DNA from: Halobaculum saliterrae
Lineage (GTDB): Archaea > Halobacteriota > Halobacteria > Halobacteriales > Haloferacaceae
NCBI RefSeq assembly: GCF_009831625.1
Contig: NZ_WUUS01000003.1
Coordinates: forward strand, 1 to 64,000
Reading direction: 5' to 3'
Length of the DNA stretch: 64,000 bases
This document shows, one piece after another, positions 62,186-64,000 of this stretch. Below the pieces are notes generated by a model that worked only from the letters and a program-made list of their open reading frames with translations, was not told where the DNA came from and made no database searches. The stretch's first letter is position 1; each line of letters starts with the position of its first letter. A program made the translations under genes and the position numbers.

Positions 62186-64000
62186 TCAAACTGAGAGTCC
62201 TGTCAGCCGGTCTCGAAGGTAGATGACGTCCTCGAACCTGTCTGCCGGGTCTGTCGCCATGGCGGTGGTAACGATCTCATCAAGCGCTGAGGGGACAGCC
62301 CGTTCATGGCTGGGGACGGGCGGATCGTCTCGAACCACTGACTGCGGGACGGTAGCTGTCGGACCTGTGTACGGCTGCGCTCCCGTTGTGAGCGTGTACA
62401 GCAACGCGCCCAATTGATACACGTCCGTCCGTTGGTCGAGTTCTCCTATCGAGTCGTCGAGCTGTTCCGGCGCTGCGTACGGCGGGGAGAGTCCCGATCT
62501 CCCGTCCCGGGGATCCAGTGTTCGTTTTGCCAGCCCCCAATCGGATAGTTTCGGAACGTCTAAGCCGTCCGTTGCGGTCCGGAACAAGACGTTCTCGGGC
62601 TTCAGATCCAGATGGATGACGCCACGTCTATGCGCGTGGAGGATCGCATCAGTGAGTGACGTAGCGATGGTCACGGCCTGTTCCAGAGAGAGTCCGTCCG
62701 CCCGCTCGCTGAGGCTCCCCCCGTCCATGTACTCCATCGCGATATGAGGGATCGGTGAGGAGTCGTATCCATATACGTCGACCACATGCTCGTGATCATC
62801 TAGTTTATTCCACGTTTCGGCTTCGGACATGAAGCGCTCGATGGCGTCGACGTGGATCGTGCCGTCGGATTTGGGTGTCTTGACCGCAACCCGTTGATTG
62901 TCGGAGGTACTGGCAACCGAGACTTCCCCGAAGCTCCCCTCGCCAAGTCGCCTGTCGATCTCGAGGTCGAAGTACTCGAGTTCACCCACTGCTGTCGCAG
63001 ACGTGTCGCCATAGGACACGGGCGGTTCCGTATCATCGGTGGCGTCCGTACCGGACTGCTGGGTGTCGATCTGGCCCCGATCACGGTCTCGTTTCCCGGG
63101 GGTACTTGCTGTGTCTGCCGTAGCGTTCGACACGTCCGCGGTGGAATCCTCCGATCGTGTCGGTTGACCATCGGGCTCAGCGGCGTCACTCCCCGAGAGT
63201 GCTTCCTCGAATCGGTCAGTGAGAAGCGGGCCATCCGATGTCTGACGCACCCACCCGCGTTCGTTGAGGGCGCGGAGCAACTCACGAGTCCGTTCGTGTG
63301 AACAACCGATGCTGTTCGACAGCCGAACGAGCCCGATCGGACCGTGCTTCGCGATCGTCGTGACCGTATCCTCGTACAGATCGAGATCCTCACCCGCACC
63401 CTCCAGTTCGGAACGCAGGAGTCGACCGACTCTGTCCGACGAGATGTCCAGTTCACTCGAGTCGCCGGACTCAGATGGTCCTTCACTCCGGATATCGGCC
63501 AGTGCCTCCTCGAATCGCTCTGTCACGACGGCTCCGTCGGAGTCCGGCTGCACCCAAGCGAGTTCCTCTGCCGTACGGAGTAGTTCGCGAACTCGTTCGT
63601 GCTCGACGTCGAGTTCGTTGCTGAGTTCGACTACTCCGACAGCAGTGGCTCGGCCGGCGAGATACGCCAGCATCTCGACGAACTCAGGCTGCTCTTCCGG
63701 CGAGAGACGCGCTTTCTCCCCGACTACTCGCTCGACGTCGCTGTGGTACCCCGACCGGAGGAGGATCGACCACGTCGTCGGGGTCGACTCGACCGTCGAC
63801 TCCTCCTCGCCGAACGACCACTCGACCAGACCCAACGTCTCCATTACGCCGGCGATCCCTTCAACGCGGTCGCTCGAAATGCCCGTCTCCGCGGAGATTC
63901 CGTCCAGTTCGATCGACCGATTCGCTGCGACACACCGTAGCACCGCACCATAGCCATCGAGGTCCCACTCGTCGAATTCGCGCTCCTCATGGGGGTCGTA
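62186..64000 (-). CDS. Winged-helix repeats fused to Ser/Thr protein kinase (5' end beyond window)
   Basis: At least 604 residues; the frame is open to position 64000, so the start lies outside. Three winged-helix-like units come first (LDGISAETGISSDRVEGIAG; VGVVELSNELDVEHERVREL; IGLVRLSNSIGCSHERTREL), the last two ending in a repeated TxRFEEAL sequence. A disordered linker follows, then a C-terminal kinase domain: LGEGSFGEVSVAS, VAVKTPKSDG (beta3 Lys intact), AMEYMDGG, HLDLKPEN, SDWGLAKR, YAAPEQL. It ends right after the kinase fold without HhH. Winged helices suggest DNA binding or protein interaction that recruits the kinase. Upstream neighbour is unknown. Confidence 0.9.
   Translation of the reverse strand, partial: YDPHEEREFDEWDLDGYGAVLRCVAANRSIELDGISAETGISSDRVEGIAGVMETLGLVEWSFGEEESTVESTPTTWSILLRSGYHSDVERVVGEKARLSPEEQPEFVEMLAYLAGRATAVGVVELSNELDVEHERVRELLRTAEELAWVQPDSDGAVVTERFEEALADIRSEGPSESGDSSELDISSDRVGRLLRSELEGAGEDLDLYEDTVTTIAKHGPIGLVRLSNSIGCSHERTRELLRALNERGWVRQTSDGPLLTDRFEEALSGSDAAEPDGQPTRSEDSTADVSNATADTASTPGKRDRDRGQIDTQQSGTDATDDTEPPVSYGDTSATAVGELEYFDLEIDRRLGEGSFGEVSVASTSDNQRVAVKTPKSDGTIHVDAIERFMSEAETWNKLDDHEHVVDVYGYDSSPIPHIAMEYMDGGSLSERADGLSLEQAVTIATSLTDAILHAHRRGVIHLDLKPENVLFRTATDGLDVPKLSDWGLAKRTLDPRDGRSGLSPPYAAPEQLDDSIGELDQRTDVYQLGALLYTLTTGAQPYTGPTATVPQSVVRDDPPVPSHERAVPSALDEIVTTAMATDPADRFEDVIYLRDRLTGLSV

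Noticed and set aside
1-64000. CRISPR array, tRNA or rRNA genes
   Set aside because: No regularly spaced direct repeats were seen, and no cloverleaf with a GGTTCGAATCC-type T-loop outside coding sequence was found by eye.

Overview
The window looks like a haloarchaeal (class Halobacteria) chromosome. It has high GC, very acidic proteins, leaderless-type promoters with a TATA element about 25 nt before the start codon, a PGF-pre-PGF surface protein, a MoxR/DUF58 locus and a DUF7563-like zinc ribbon. All function calls come from reading translated sequence by eye; no database search was possible.

Left part (1-19 kb), ordinary high-GC chromosome: an FtsX-type ABC permease (92-2071); a giant secreted Ig/CARDB-repeat surface protein (2435-9850); a rhomboid protease; and a MoxR AAA+ / DUF58 / DUF4350 / DUF4129 envelope locus (11-19 kb) with two convergent arms.

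Middle part (19-31 kb), where genes are decaying: an alpha/beta hydrolase broken by a frameshift, a multi-domain sensor histidine kinase, a ZIP-like transporter, a family B DNA polymerase interrupted by an in-frame TAG and followed by a RecA-like protein without a P-loop, a CaCA antiporter, and a GCS2-type glutamate-cysteine ligase also interrupted by an in-frame TAG.

Right part (31-64 kb), lower-GC accessory island built around eukaryote-like phospho-signalling: six Ser/Thr protein kinases with a shared DWG motif (one lacks the beta3 lysine), a PP2C phosphatase, a PPP-type phosphatase, a second metallophosphoesterase, an FHA-like protein, three PQQ/BamB-like propeller proteins, a cold-shock fusion, a nucleoside-phosphorylase-fold protein and an Mrr-type endonuclease. 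A divergon near 43.9 kb drives leftwards a tight operon: small membrane protein, ESCRT-III/Snf7-like charged coiled-coil protein, Vps4-like AAA ATPase with a MIT-like N-terminus, FHA-like protein, PP2C and Mrr nuclease. Rightwards it drives a hypothetical protein and a long coiled-coil protein.

Two modules tie the island together. One is a roughly 150-residue FKBP-like plus helical unit that starts with GDFVYL-like and ends in an (Y/R)RW-like sequence; it is present in four proteins. The other is a helix-hairpin-helix-like repeat found in three of the kinases. Winged-helix units are fused to two kinases. My reading is that the kinases, phosphatases and propellers form one regulatory network controlling a Vps4/ESCRT-III-like membrane machine and a nuclease, possibly for defence or stress response. 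This is inference and is the main candidate for an undescribed system here.
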